Of a DNA stretch of 64,000 bases, positions 12,401 through 22,010 are shown piece by piece. The notes beneath the pieces were generated by a model, which was given only the letters and a program-made list of their open reading frames with translations, did no database searches and was not told where the DNA came from. Numbering within the stretch: position 1 is the first letter of the stretch; each line of letters begins with the position of its first letter. The DNA is taken from positions 23,616,373 to 23,680,372 of the forward strand of contig JAYGXS010000008.1 in the NCBI GenBank assembly GCA_036362985.1. Direction: 5' to 3'. Position numbers and translations under genes: made by a program. The DNA is from Ligula intestinalis. Lineage: Eukaryota > Platyhelminthes > Cestoda > Diphyllobothriidea > Diphyllobothriidae.

Positions 12401-12994
12401 AGCCTGCAACCATTAGGGGGAGGTTTGACAGAAGTAACACTGACAGTGGATCACTTTTACAAAACACTAAAATTTCTACTGTATGTATTTCAGTAGGCGT
12501 AGTTTTGATTTGCTCACTTTAAATTTTAATTCCACCTACTTTCTTCTGTTTCAGATCGGAGTGAACTGGGCGACGTCAGCACGGTGGAGGAGGTGCAGAA
12601 CATACTGTTGGAAAACTTTAACCGCTACGTGACCTCAAACAGAGGCAAGCGGGGGGTGGCCAGTTCCAGTTCAACCTGGCCGCGCATCATAATGGCGCTG
12701 ACGGAACTGCGATCGATAACGATGCGCAACCAGGAGGTCTTCATGCAGCAGGCCTACAGTTCTGATCTGGACAGCCTGCCCTGGTACTTCCATGAACTCT
12801 TTTCAGCGGCCGGCGACCAGGGCGAAGGGAGGACTGCTGGTGGAACCAGTGCCCACTATCAAAGATCACCCGGAGAGAAGGCTCGCTGCGGCCACCCCTT
12901 ACCAGCCAATGAGGCCGAGGACAGCGCGGCTGGGGCCTCCAAGCGACGCACGCTCGATGGGGGTACGACGATTGGAAGCAACCTGCAGGCCTAA
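3039..12994 (+). CDS. Thyroid-hormone-receptor-like nuclear receptor (5-exon gene, 5' incomplete)
   Basis: A ligand-type nuclear receptor that should act in the nucleus as a DNA-binding transcription factor. Exons 3039-3299, 7578-8650, 10006-10137, 10229-10523 and 12555-12994 have GT-AG borders and matching phases. Together they give 733 in-frame codons including the stop. The order is: a TR-type pre-DBD motif YIPSYMD; a two-zinc-finger DBD with P-box CEGCKG; the C-terminal extension [20 protein letters not shown], close to vertebrate TR; a very long Q/H/P/S-rich hinge; and a ligand-binding domain with the helix 3-5 signature (FAKRVPGF, then [12 protein letters not shown]) and an AF-2 helix LPWYFHELF. 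About 60 residues follow AF-2. Flatworm TR homologues are known from schistosomes. The CTE and pre-DBD motifs argue for TR rather than RAR or Rev-erb. The true start is not in the window; the methionine at 3062 is internal by homology. Confidence 0.9.
3394..3428. repeat. (TA)n microsatellite
   Basis: About 35 bp of alternating TA just inside the first intron seen. Similar short (TA)n tracts occur at 2967-2985, 6598-6615, 6894-6911 and 8695-8713, usually at the edge of an interspersed repeat. Confidence 0.85.
3525..3645 (-). repeat. tRNA-derived SINE-like head (minus strand)
   Basis: Read on the minus strand there is an A-box-like TAGCTCAACGGTTAGG and, about 40 bases on, a B-box-like GAGTGCAAATCTC. 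Spacing and order suit a tRNA-derived internal Pol III promoter. The folded arms are imperfect, so this is a SINE or tRNA relic rather than a working tRNA gene. Confidence 0.5.
3660..5400. other. First visible TR intron: AT-rich DNA with an unclassified repeat
   Basis: No gene was seen. The part from about 4080 to 4340 is a diverged same-orientation relative of about 11495-11715 in the last intron. Shared landmarks are a 'catcaaaacct' block, a 'ggatattat/agatattat' block and a 'gccatgtaggtca/gtcatgtgggtca' block. It is probably an old interspersed repeat of unknown class. Confidence 0.45.
5425..5590 (+). repeat. tRNA-derived SINE (SINE-2), copy 1
   Basis: It begins with GTGGCGCAGTGGTTAGAG, a good tRNA A-box, and has a B-box-like region about 45 bases on. 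A core follows containing GACGGCTAATAAGTCAGAAA. The same core, with changes, follows tRNA-like heads at about 6300-6480 and 11029-11180, so this is a dispersed SINE family. Confidence 0.65.
5870..6600 (+). repeat. SINE-2-like repeats, copies 2 and 3 in tandem
   Basis: Two similar units: about 5880-6115 and about 6395-6600. Each contains a GCCGATGACGG core, then 'gctaagcgacaagcctgatatc' and 'gatcggatgagcacctttgtt'. The second unit has a tRNA-like head (B-box GGGTTCGAATCTC near 6372) preceded by a segment, 6150-6330, that recurs at about 8805-8990. They lie in the first visible intron of the receptor gene. Confidence 0.65.
6598..6911 (-). repeat. Interspersed repeat R1, copy 2 (inverted)
   Basis: Reverse-complement counterpart of 2640-2975, flanked on both sides by (TA)n tracts. 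See copy 1 for the shared blocks. Confidence 0.7.
7066..7177. mobile_element. Foldback MITE-like palindrome
   Basis: An almost perfect 112-bp palindrome with arms of about 53 bp and a loop of only a few bases around 7120. It starts CAGT and ends CACTG; only a handful of mismatches interrupt the arms. It codes for nothing. Size and symmetry suit a foldback MITE of a DNA transposon. No clear target duplication was found. It lies in the first visible intron of the receptor gene. Confidence 0.7.
7578..8650 (+). CDS. TR-like exon: C-terminal extension and giant hinge
   Basis: Acceptor cttctag ends 7577; donor gtaagc starts 8651 and the exon ends in phase 0. It opens with the highly conserved TR C-terminal extension ([20 protein letters not shown]). 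About 330 residues of low-complexity Ser/Gln/His/Pro/Ala-rich sequence follow, including QQQQ and HHQH runs. An acidic segment near the end ([18 protein letters not shown]) leads to the ligand-binding domain. The hinge is many times longer than in vertebrate TRs. Confidence 0.9.
8713..9285 (+). repeat. Degenerate ~46-bp tandem repeat with embedded SINE-like segment
   Basis: From about 9030 to 9285 a unit of about 46 bp recurs at least five times. Its core is GGACTCTCTGGTAACTGG, then GGTTTGTGAGACGTGGGATTC. A further unit is at 8713-8768. Between them, about 8805-8990 is a copy of the segment at 6150-6330. All lie in the second visible intron of the receptor gene. Confidence 0.7.
9290..10005. 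other. Rest of the second visible TR intron
   Basis: No coding, RNA or repeat structure was recognised apart from the pyrimidine-rich acceptor region just before 10006. Confidence 0.5.
10006..10137 (+). CDS. TR-like exon: start of ligand-binding domain (helix 3)
   Basis: Acceptor 'tttcacag' ends 10005; donor 'gtacgt' starts 10138. Exactly 44 codons, phase 0 at both ends. It encodes helix 3 with FAKRVPGF, matching FAKKLPMF of vertebrate TRs. The Arg in INRLILFAK aligns with the helix 3 hormone-contacting Arg (R228 in human TR-alpha). Confidence 0.88.
10229..10523 (+). CDS. TR-like exon: ligand-binding domain core
   Basis: The preceding intron is only 91 bp. It encodes [23 protein letters not shown], the helix 4/5 signature, then a lineage-specific linker. 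Next comes [16 protein letters not shown], which matches DDTEVALLQAVLLMSS of vertebrate TRs. It ends one base into a codon, completed by the next exon. After SLRAA the family's second Arg (R266 in TR-alpha) is missing. Confidence 0.9.
10787..10995. mobile_element. MITE with ~51-bp terminal inverted repeats
   Basis: 209 bp bounded by inverted repeats starting ATTAGTACATAGGTGTAC, about 51 bp long with two mismatches. The unrelated interior of about 105 bp holds no open frame. It lies in the last intron of the receptor gene. No target duplication can be assigned with certainty. Confidence 0.75.
11028..11260 (+). repeat. tRNA-derived SINE (SINE-2-like), copy 4
   Basis: A tRNA-like head with A-box GTGGCTTGGTGGATAGAA and B-box GGGTTCGAAACTC is followed by GACGACGGGTAATGACCCAG. 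That core corresponds to the one at 5495-5530. It lies in the last intron of the receptor gene. Confidence 0.55.
11470..12554. other. Rest of the last TR intron
   Basis: AT-rich. About 11495-11715 is a diverged relative of about 4080-4340. No gene was seen. The intron ends with a pyrimidine tract and 'tttcag'. Confidence 0.5.
12555..12994 (+). CDS. TR-like terminal exon: helices 9-12, AF-2 and C-terminal tail
   Basis: Acceptor 'ctgtttcag' ends 12554; the stop TAA is at 12992-12994. It encodes ENFNRYVTS and [15 protein letters not shown], which align with the dimer-helix region of TRs. LPWYFHELF then fits the AF-2 coactivator motif (vertebrate LPPLFLEVF). The position of the hormone-contacting His of TRs (H381 of TR-alpha, in GACHASR) is Asn here. 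A tail of about 60 residues rich in Gly/Ala follows AF-2; most TRs end there. Confidence 0.9.
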
Positions 12995-14017
12995 TGTTTC
13001 TCGACCCACCCCCCTCCCTCACCACTCTTGTTACCTTTTGCCTTGATACACACATCCACCTACACGCGTTACTATCCAGTCTTTCCCGCACATGCGCGTT
13101 TCACACCAAAAAGCACACACAATATCCTCAGTCTGGAGACAACGCATTTGATTAACGACGCACGTCCACGCCGGTCCAAGCAACTCAGGAAATTTTCCGT
13201 ACCCAATCGCCTGCCTGCTTGCCTCCCTCGCCTATGTTTTTTGTTCTTTATTTTAATTCGTCCTCCTAGACGGCTAGGAAGGACCGCTAAAGCACCTTCA
13301 ACAGCCGTAGCAGCAACAGCGTCACAATCTCCCGACCTCCCCCGTCGCCTCTGTGATCTATGAGTCAGTTTTTTTGGTGCATGTTAATAATCTCGAGGGA
13401 AGTTCCCTTCAAGCTCTCTCTCCCCCCCCCCCCCCCCCCCCAAAGAAACACGGCAGCAATCCAACCAAATCAACCGTCAATTCAGCTCGCTGAGCACACA
13501 CGATCGGCCTGGCTTCCATCTGAAGTGGAATTTTGAGACAGACAGTCAGGCAGGCGTTCAATATGTTCTTTTCATTCTTTTTTTCTTCGGCTCAATGATG
13601 GCAGCAGCGGCCACAACAGTAACTCGCAGCACTTTAACTAATATACGTTAACGTAATCATATACGCATTCATAAATTTTCATGTAAAAGGAAGCAGGCAG
13701 CAAATAGCCCCCACAGCGGGCTGTTTCCATCTCTTCGTTGTTCCGAGTGCCCGGGAGACTGGGTCATTTCTTGTATTTCTGCGCGTTTTGCCAAAGCTAA
13801 ACAATAAATTTTCCATAATAATTGACTTCATGTTCTTAGGCAGGTAGTTTGTCGAAAATAATAAACGGTAATGCCTACTCAATTATTGGTAGCAGTAAGA
13901 TCACACAGGGCTAATAGCTCCGCTCATTGAGGATGCCGTATGACACGAGTCAGCAGGCGGGAGTAAAGCAAAAAGAGACGGCAATGAAAAACTCAAATCT
14001 TCCTATATTTCTTCCAA
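12995..14017 (+). other. 3'-UTR and flank of the receptor gene
   Basis: C/T-rich sequence follows the stop, with a run of 20 C at 13422-13441. A possible polyadenylation signal AATAAA is at 13803-13808. No other gene was seen. Confidence 0.5.
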
Positions 14018-15680
14018 TCACATGGCGCCTCACCCTTTCATGGTACAACTTTTCCGTTATGATTTTTGGTGGCAATCATCAACCGGAATTAAGAATAGGC
14101 GGCCACGAACTAAATGTCCCAGGTGTTATCAAGGATTTGGGCATATCCTAATCTAATAGTCTCAATCTGTCAGAGCACTGCGCCCTGATAGTCTCAAAAG
14201 CACGCCGAACAACCGGATTTATCCTTCGAAATTTGTGACAATAAAGGTTAGAACTAGCCTTTATAATATGTAATAAGTTTACAATATAATAAAGGGTCTT
14301 AAGAAAGGATTACGCTTTGAAGACATGTTTCAGTGGCACCTCTCGCCTCAACTCCGTGGGCACACAATGAAGCTGCGCACGAAAATGTCCAAGCTAAACC
14401 TCCGCTCTAAATTCTTCACGCAACGTGTCTTACAACAGTGGAACAACCTTCCACAGTCAGTCGTTGAGGCCACTTCCCTTCAGATGTACAAACAACGCTT
14501 GGATAAGTGCATGCGTCCCCTCTCCTCTCTCCAAGTCTGAACTCTAAAAACCAGACATATATTGTAAAAAACAATGCTACTCTCCTCCCTCCAAGTCTGA
14601 CCTCTAAAAAACAGGCATATCTTGTAAAAAAAACAATACTACTCAATATTTGCCAATACTATGTTAGTAGTGGTAAATTTTTAAAGGTGCTTGTACACGT
14701 CATAAATAGGGGTTTCAAAGGCATTGCCTATTATCCTCACCAAATAAACTGAAACTAAACTGAAATAATATGGACGTGAGACCTAGTCTTGAATACTGCT
14801 CGCCCCTACGCAGTCATCTGCGCACTGGTAAAAGGAAGAAAATGGAATCGGTGCAGCACTTTTCACGAAAAGAGTTTTCACTGCAGAAAAGCGTAACTTA
14901 GCCTACCAACAAAGGTGTGAACTTATAAAGCTGGATCCCCTGTGTCTTCGTAGATTAAAGAAGGGTCTATTTTTACTGTTTAATCTTGAATGGCCAAACC
15001 TTTAATCCTCTCAGTACAATAAGGCAGCTTGAGCACTCTCGACGCGCCAGTCATCGAGATATCTTTTTATTTCTCCCTATGGCACGCACAGTTAAGTGCC
15101 GCTAAAGCACTCTGGAATAAGCTGCCCAAAAGTATTAAAACCAAGCAAAGCTACCGTTTGTTTCAGAGGGCTATCACTAGTTGTCTTCATCCTGGACAAA
15201 TTTTACGAATTTTGGGTGCTGACTCGGTGGAATCTCTCACTTTGATGGCATTCGTGGACTTTTAACCCTGCCAGGCCTCATGCTGAAGATAATGCTGCCG
15301 AAGCTGCGCCCCTTAATCGGTTAATTCTTCAGCCGACAGCAAGCTACTTTTGCCGACAAACATTCAAGGAAGACTGGGAACACTGTGTTCTTGTGCCAAC
15401 CTTCCCCGTCCCGAACTAATGTCCATAAAAAATCTGCAGCTTTTCTCTTGCTGATGTGTCAACTCAGTTTATAACTGTGCATATATTCCGTTTGTATCGT
15501 AAATTTGAAGTCAGATTTTTTTACTTGAAACAAACTCCCTATCTCGCCCAGTATTGACAAAACACAAAATTGAAACAAAACCGAAAGTGGCTGCAAAAGA
15601 GGGAGTTTGTTTTATGTTTTTTCCTGTCTTCGAGGTTTTGGAAGGCGCCCAACTGGCATGATAAACATTTATATATAATG
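14018..15680 (+). mobile_element. CR1-like retrotransposon family C, copy 1 (truncated, decayed)
   Basis: 5'-truncated copy of the non-LTR element seen more fully at 28209-30612. It begins within reverse transcriptase at TWRLTLSW, close to TWRLTLSWHKCSVMV there. It is interrupted at 14271-14764 by another retrotransposon end, then resumes at VRPSLEYCSPL and continues to the C-terminal WNKLPK motif and the 3'-UTR. That UTR contains the inverted repeat typical of the family (15527-15614). Many frameshifts and stops; no intact protein. Confidence 0.8.
14271..14764 (+). mobile_element. CR1/Jockey-like retrotransposon family D, 3' end, inserted in family C copy 1
   Basis: A 494-bp insert flanked by the direct repeat ATAATATG (14263-14270 and 14765-14772). 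It encodes the C-terminal end of a non-LTR polymerase (FFTQRVLQQWNNLPQSVVEA), then a short 3'-UTR ending in CTGAAA-type repeats. The UTR contains a 65-bp tandem duplication (14517-14640). The 5' truncation plus target duplication is the normal product of target-primed reverse transcription. Confidence 0.85.
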
Positions 15681-16660
15681 TCAGCAGATTTGCGCTGTGC
15701 ATTCCACACACTCTTCCCCTCTGGAAGCTGGGTCCTGTGTGATGACCCAGCAAGCGTGCTGCCAGATTTGGCTCAGACCACACTGATTTGTAGAAGCATT
15801 GGAGCCGCCATAAGGAACCACTACACTCTCAGTCCGCCTAGGATACTCTACCGTCTCCAATTTCGCCTCAAATCAGGCTCTCACAAATCATCTTCCTCAT
15901 CAGCCTTCATCCCTTTATTTCGATCTCAAGTGACATATTGAAGATCACAGTAAATTCATCTGTTTTCGTCATCTGCAATTAGTTTGACTGGTCAGCAAAG
16001 AACTCCAATAAGGGCACCTGGTTTTAAGGGACTGAATGGGTGGAGCATATTGGGGGACAACTCAGAGCGCAACTATCATAGAAAGTAAGAAAGTTGGAGG
16101 GTGTTCGCTGACCTTGGGCAAGGTTAATGAGGTACGTTTTAATATCATCCCTAACCCCTACTGGATCAACAGCGAGCGCGTGCATGTAGGGGGTGTTTGC
16201 TGACCATGGGCGAGGTCATTGAGGTACATTTTGTAATGGCATCAATAAACCCAACTGGCAGGCGAGGGAAAAATTGGAAGATTGTGGAAATTTATCCTAA
16301 ATAAAATTTGTAGGTAAGCGGTTATTCACATGGTTAATTGGAAGAACTAGTTTGCCTTATAAGCTGACTCAAGTGGTTATTAAACATTTTGTCCTTCCGA
16401 GGACCCCTCTGCAGTTGAATATCACCATCAACCTCCCAATTAACCAATGGCGGGGCCGCGAAAAATGGAAGATGTTTAAAAATTCACCCTACTTTAAATT
16501 TGTAAGTAAACAGTTATTGTATACGTTGGCCTTCCAAGCACCCCAAAGAAGTATCAGGGTTGCATATGGCTGCGTTTAGACGATCTTGGCATCCCCTTCT
16601 CGCTTTGAATTTAAGCGGACAGTGATAAATAGCAGGGGCTTTCTTCTATCTCGTCACTGT
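15680..16660. other. Repeat-bearing spacer, class unknown
   Basis: No gene was recognised. A motif around 'ttgctgacc-tgggcaaggtcattgaggtac' occurs twice (about 16105-16135 and 16197-16227). A second pair of similar stretches is at about 16290-16345 and 16450-16530. This suggests an old tandem duplication. Confidence 0.4.
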
Positions 16661-17134
16661 TTTCCGAAAATACTAACATCACACCTGCAGTGAATAGTCT
16701 ACTCCGGTTTGGGAATTCTACCTTGATAAGGAACTTTTTATACACCTGGATACCCTCACCTACAGAGGACTCCTATTCCCCCGATGTTGTTTCACTCTTC
16801 ACCTCTATCCCACAGCAACTAGTCACTGATGTCTTGAGAACTTCTAAACGAACGTTACGACGAGAGTGACAAACCCCTGATATCCGAACATTTGCTCGAA
16901 CTTCTAGGACATTGCCTTTAAACCTACTTCTAATTTGGTGGACAAATATATGAGCAAATAAAAGGCACTCCCATGGGCTTTCCCCCTATCAGGCATTATT
17001 TCTGAATTGGTCCTTATCAAGTATCAACCAAAGTTCCAGGCTCGTTATGTCGATGACACTTTGGTCATTGTAAAAACATCTGGCATCGAGTACCTCAAGG
17101 ATTTATTGAAGTCGGTTGATCCAAATTCCAAATC
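16660..17134 (+). pseudogene. Penelope-like element reverse transcriptase fragment (+)
   Basis: Conceptual translation across frames gives SPDVVSLFTSIPQQLV, then YEQIKGTPMGFPL and RYVDDTLVIV. These are the core polymerase motifs of Penelope-like elements, including the YVDD catalytic box. Stops and frameshifts show decay. The homology ends where the inverted-repeat arm at about 17135 begins, so this may be a separate copy or a rearranged part of the next element. Confidence 0.8.
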
Positions 17135-17750
17135 GAAAACAGGCGAAAACAGCAGAATTCATTGATATCAACAAATTTCGAGACAGCTCATCAGCTGCTT
17201 CTTGTCGTTGCATAAGAATGTTAACGAAGACGCATAGAGGAGTGGTGAATCTCACAGAATTACTGGTAACAGCAAGGAACCTGAGTCAGTTTAAAAATTA
17301 ATCGATAAAGGACGGGAACGTTAAGTCAACATATGGGGAGTAGTGGATGGGAGAAGTTAAAGAAAAACACGTGGGAAATTAAATTAAATGGCCAATCACT
17401 AGGGCAGTTGGAGGTTAACAACATGATTAAGCTGCTCGCATAGGTCAGGTTTCTCCCACCGTATGTATGCAGCTTCTAAATAGCGCAGGATTCGGTTTGT
17501 TCGGACCCGAACAAGTACTCGAATTGCTGTTTTTACGTCGACAGAATGACCGCTGTCTAATAGATGCTTGGTAATGGAGGACCTTGGTATTCTGTCTTCT
17601 TGCTTCAAAAGCCAATTGGGCAAGTGCTCAGCGGCCCTGGCTGCGAGTTGCCTTTGCGTGCGCACAATGTATTTGCAGCCGCAATTACATGTGAATTCGT
17701 AAACACAATTGGAGGTGGCGTGCAATGGCAGAGCATCCTTTGCCCGTTTT
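17135..17750 (-). repeat. Penelope inverted-repeat arm, left
   Basis: About 615 bp matching 18500-19126 in reverse complement with few differences. It includes the GIY-YIG coding end and the whole 3' flank of the element. Such repeated ends are the 'pseudo-LTR' style of Penelope-like elements, here head to head. Confidence 0.8.
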
Positions 17751-18470
17751 AATGGAACACTTTTGGTAGAACTTAAGAAGACTAATTTTGCTGCGTTGTA
17801 GGTCCTTTCTATCGTACAACGTAATCGTCACTTGATTGTGTTGGAAATGTCGTCACCTTTGAATGGTAAGGATATCATGACGGGCTTTTTTGGAACTGAC
17901 TGTTCCAGAAATTTTGGCCGTAGGGGATTGCTGTTCTTTTGAATAAAGCGTGCCGGGTAGCCACAGTTGAGTAGGGCTGAGTTAAGACGAGAAAGCTCTT
18001 CTGGTAGAGTCTCACTAGAGAAAATGTTCCTTGCTCGTTGAAACAGGTTATGTACTAGATTACGCTTCCACTGAATTGACACGAAGCTCATGAAGTGTAG
18101 ATATTGCCCTTTCAGGTCTTTTTGTGGAAAACCGAGCGCCCTATGGAACCATCATCCACTCTAAACACGAGGACGTCTAGGAAGGGGAGCTTGTTATGCT
18201 GCTCTGTTTCCATTGTAAATGTAATTTTAGGATGTTAAGTGTTCATAAATTTGAGGAAGTCATCGGCCTCTTCATTGGAATCAACAATTGTGAATATGTC
18301 ATCCACATATCTTCTGTAAAAGATTGTCTTGTTAAGTCTTGAAGACGCTTTTTCTTCTAGATGACCCATAAAAACATCCGTAAATGTGGGCCCTAGCGGA
18401 CTGCCCATTAATCATCCGTCAATTTGCCTGTAAAGTTGTCCATTAAATAGAAATTGAACATTTTTGGTGC
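17399..18470 (-). pseudogene. Penelope-like element: RT C-terminal half plus GIY-YIG endonuclease (-)
   Basis: Read on the minus strand from about 18470: GSPLGPTFTDVFMGHLEEK, then RRYVDDIFTIVDSNEEADDF (the catalytic YVDD). A connector follows (LPFLDVLVFRVDDGS; ARFIQKNSNPLRPKF). The last part is a GIY-YIG-type domain with CVYEFTCNCGCKYIV, RTQRQLAARAAEHL and SSITKHLLDSGH. RT followed by GIY-YIG is diagnostic of this class. One or more stops interrupt the RT part, so the copy looks dead. Confidence 0.88.
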
Positions 18471-18853
18471 AGAGTAACAGTAATTGGCGCAGTATTGCAG
18501 TAAAACGGGCAAAGTATGCTCTGCCATTGCACGCCACCTCCAATTGTGTTTACGAATTCACATGTAATTGCGGATGCAAATACATTGTGCGCACGCAAAG
18601 GCAACTCGCAGCCAGGGCCGCTGAGCACTTGCCCAATTGGCTTTTGAAGCAAGAAGACAGAATACCAAGGTCCTCCATTACCAAGCATCTATTAGACAGC
18701 GGTCATTTTGTCGACGTAAAAACAGCAATTCGAGTACTTGTTCGGGCCTGCACAAACCGAATCCTGCGCTATTTAGAAGCTGCATACATACGGTGGGAGA
18801 AACCTGACCTATGCAAGCAGCTTGATCATGTCGTCAACCTCCAACTGCCCTAG
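18464..18853 (+). pseudogene. Penelope GIY-YIG endonuclease domain, second copy (+)
   Basis: An open frame of 129 codons, nearly identical to the GIY-YIG end of the minus-strand copy, with the same CNCGCKYIVRTQRQ region and HLLDSGH motif. It lies inside the right inverted-repeat arm and lacks its own RT. It is therefore a duplicated element end rather than a gene. Confidence 0.85.
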
Positions 18854-19126
18854 TGATTGGCCATTTAATTTAATTTCCCACGTGTTTTTCGTTAACTTCT
18901 CCCATCCACTACTCCCCATATTTTGACTTAACGTTCCCGTCCTTTATCGATTAATTTTTAAACTGACTCAGGTTCCTTGCTGTTACCAGTAATTCTGTGA
19001 GATTCACCACTCCTCTATGCGTCTTCGTTAACATTCTTATGCAACGACAAGAAGCAGCTGATGAGCTGTCTCGAAATTCGTTGATATCAATGAATTCTGC
19101 TGTTTTCGCCTGTTTTCAATTTGTAC
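18500..19126 (+). repeat. Penelope inverted-repeat arm, right
   Basis: Mirror of 17135-17750. The similarity ends near 19126 in the sequence CCTGTTTTCAAT. Confidence 0.8.
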
Positions 19127-19129
19127 CGG

Positions 19130-20610
19130 GGAAAAAGTAAGCCTACTTTAATTTTGGAAGTAGATGGTTATTATTAATTAATATTTTATTCCTGCTTTGC
19201 TTTGGAACACCTCTTGGCGTGCTACACTACTACCGTTGGGTGGCTTGCGGTTGCTGATCGCATGACTCATGATCACATGACATGCGCTCATTTCTTAGCT
19301 TGCTTCGCTATTGCTTTCGGGTGGCTTACAATTACTGACCCCGCGACTCGGGCACATTTCGGGCTCCCATACACGTCCACGCGGACGAGTGTATGGAGCA
19401 TTCCGCGCGTGTGCCATGATGAACCATTACCCGGCTCGAGCTCCGGCAAAACATCGCACATTGTCTCATTCTTCCTAATTTCCCAAGTGCCTCGATCGTC
19501 TTCCCGTTTGCCCTCCGCTTCTGCCCTTCTTTCTCACTTTATCTTGTACTGACCGTTTTTCTCGAAGCCATTGTGTTCCTGAGCCGGAACGGATATGATC
19601 CCTACAGTCAACAAACTTGTCTATTCCTCAGCGTCCACGCGGAGGAGTGAGGAGTGCCATACAGTCTTCGGTAGAGCAATCCGACCGATTCTCTGCACGT
19701 TCGCGAACCAAGCGTGGGAGGTCGCAAGCAAAGTGAGCCTCGGGAAGTTTATTCCATTGTGACGGTGACGGTAGTAAGAGGGAAGTGGGAGCTTGATCGA
19801 TGCCCGGCACAATTGTCATGCCCAATACAAGCGAACATGCGAGTCCCATGAAGTAATTAATAAAGAAGACGACTCAGTCGCTGGGACAATGTGGATACGG
19901 ATACAGTAAGAACCCGTGTCTGCTACTGCGCTCTGATAACGTCTCTGGGGACGAATCTGCGACGGATCTCGAAACGCCCGGCGAATAAATGTATTGTCAA
20001 AGCGATCGAGTTGTCTTCTTTTCATGCACAAGTTACCTCTTGTGTAGTTTTCCATTGTAAATCCGGAAGTTTTGAACATGTGTAATTTGGTTTTCTGTAT
20101 GGTGATATACAGACCTTCTTCGCTGCTGCAATCATTTTTTACAGGAAGTCTTTCCTATTTCATAATTTGCTTCAGGACTCATTCAGTAAATGGCGTTGGC
20201 GGCCAATTTGTGCACCTGACAGGCTCCTCCATGTCTGCTACGCCGGTGTGATTAACATTACTATACCAAGTAGCCGAAAATGAATTATTTGATAACTCTT
20301 TTCTCATTTTTCGCTTTCCTCTTAACCTTATGTCATGAATGATCTTTTTTTCTATCTTCTATGTGCAAAGCCTTTTGTCAGTGTTTAGAAAGATTCTTGC
20401 CTGTCGACGTGTGTGTTTTTTTCCGCCTCTTTTAAAACTTGATCATCTTTGCCCCATGGATCTTGAAGCATAACCTGACAACTCGAGCACCCTATCCGAC
20501 TTGATTCGCTTGAATGTTTAAATACTGTTATGCAGACAAAAGTCCTCCACACAACGTTTGGTTTTACCCTCGTCAGCGACTGGAAATTTGACCCGTTCAA
20601 AATATTTCCG
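19130..20610. other. Spacer with old repeats, no gene recognised
   Basis: About 19900-20045 is a diverged copy of about 980-1110. A short inverted relative of part of it is at 19855-19900. Nothing codes convincingly. Confidence 0.4.
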
Positions 20611-20619
20611 ACGCTAGTG

Positions 20620-22010
20620 AACTCGAGTAACTATCAATTGGTTCCCCTTCGCTTACCATCACCAGTAACCAAGCTTCCAAAATCACTAATTCCATTACAG
20701 GTGGGAAACTTTGTAACATCTATAAAGCATACAACCGATCACGTTAACGCTTCTCTAGACCCAAAATCTACCTATAGTCCACTAATTATATCATCAGTAT
20801 TCCAAAATCATTTGTTTCATTTTCGACTGGACGTTTTCCACCGTCCTATTGTCACTTCCCACCAAATTCCATTTTTTGGCCACCTACTGTTTTTCCACCG
20901 TTCCATGGATATCCACCACATATGCCTTTCTACATGAATTCCAGTTGTTTTACCGATAAAATCTTAAAAAATTGCAGACAGAAGCAATTTTGTTTACCAA
21001 ATATTTGTTTTTTTTTCATTTTCCAAAATACGGACGAGCTTAACATGCATCTCAGGAATATGCTTAGTTTCGTTTCATTCAACGCGAGATCAGCTCAAGG
21101 CAACAGAAGCTTCTGTAGCCCCACTTATTAATCCCTACAACCTGCATGTTTTCCTACGAAAACATTTTTTGTCGGGTTTTATGGGCGGGAAATTAGGACA
21201 CGCACTGAAATAAACTTTAGTAAATGCTAAATGCCCTTTTATTTTACTGTATTTAGAAGTGTTGTTGATTTATATCAGTAGATTTTCCTAATATGTATTT
21301 TAATTTAACTTATTGCTGAAAAACCCGATTATCAAACCGCAGGTTTCTTGAATTTCACGAAAAATTGAATTGGTGGCTAGGAGGTCGTCAACTTCCACTT
21401 ACCTGTGGTCCAACTTACCGTTCTGGGGTTAGATTAGCAGAGTCCTTCAATTTATATGTGGAACAATCTACTCCCAGCGGCCACGGGAAGCAACTTTGAC
21501 TAGATTTTTTCACTTAACACTTTCTTCTAAAAATTTCCTACTCTGTCTATCCTATTTCCCCTACCCCACAAAATTCGATAACCGCCGTTTTTGCAGGACA
21601 AATGCGGGGACTAGGGGTATATGAGTGCGGCTACATAAGCTACTTTTGCCCAGCTCTATAAAGGACGACAGACCTTAGTACTGCAGTTTTTGAGCTTAAT
21701 CCAGATGTGCTGTTTATCACAGAATTTCGGAGTCATTCGCTTATGTTCAACTCAATGCTTGGTATAGCTAATTTTATTTTGTACGCACAAGGTAACGGTG
21801 ATAAACGTGACCTCGGATGCCGTCTTTATGTCAAGTATTTTTTGTTGTTTTCTGAAAAGATCCTGCCGCACATTAAAAAACAGTAATTGGCTGTGTCTAT
21901 AATCCTTCGTGTCATTCTGAAAATGACAGCGAGCTCCGTTAACTCTTTGAAAAAGTTTCACAGGGGTGATGTAGATCTGCCAGACTCAAAAACAGACTTG
22001 AATTATTATA
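20620..22010 (+). pseudogene. Decayed CR1-like family A' fragment (ORF1 end and endonuclease start)
   Basis: 20820-21115 translates in pieces to the proline/aromatic end of ORF1 (MPFYMNSSCF) and then the endonuclease start (FFIFQNTDELNMHLRNMLSF, SFNARS). These match FFMNTDERNLKLKDTLSIV and SLNARS of the copy at 45716. About 21680-21990 continues as endonuclease (VFELNPDVLFITE, then SHSLMFNSMLGI). The roughly 530 bp between the two parts are unrelated. Heavy decay. Confidence 0.7.

Noticed and set aside
16660..19126. CRISPR-like or prophage-like array
   Set aside because: The repeats are two long inverted arms of a Penelope-like element. There are no short regularly spaced repeats, and the window is eukaryotic.
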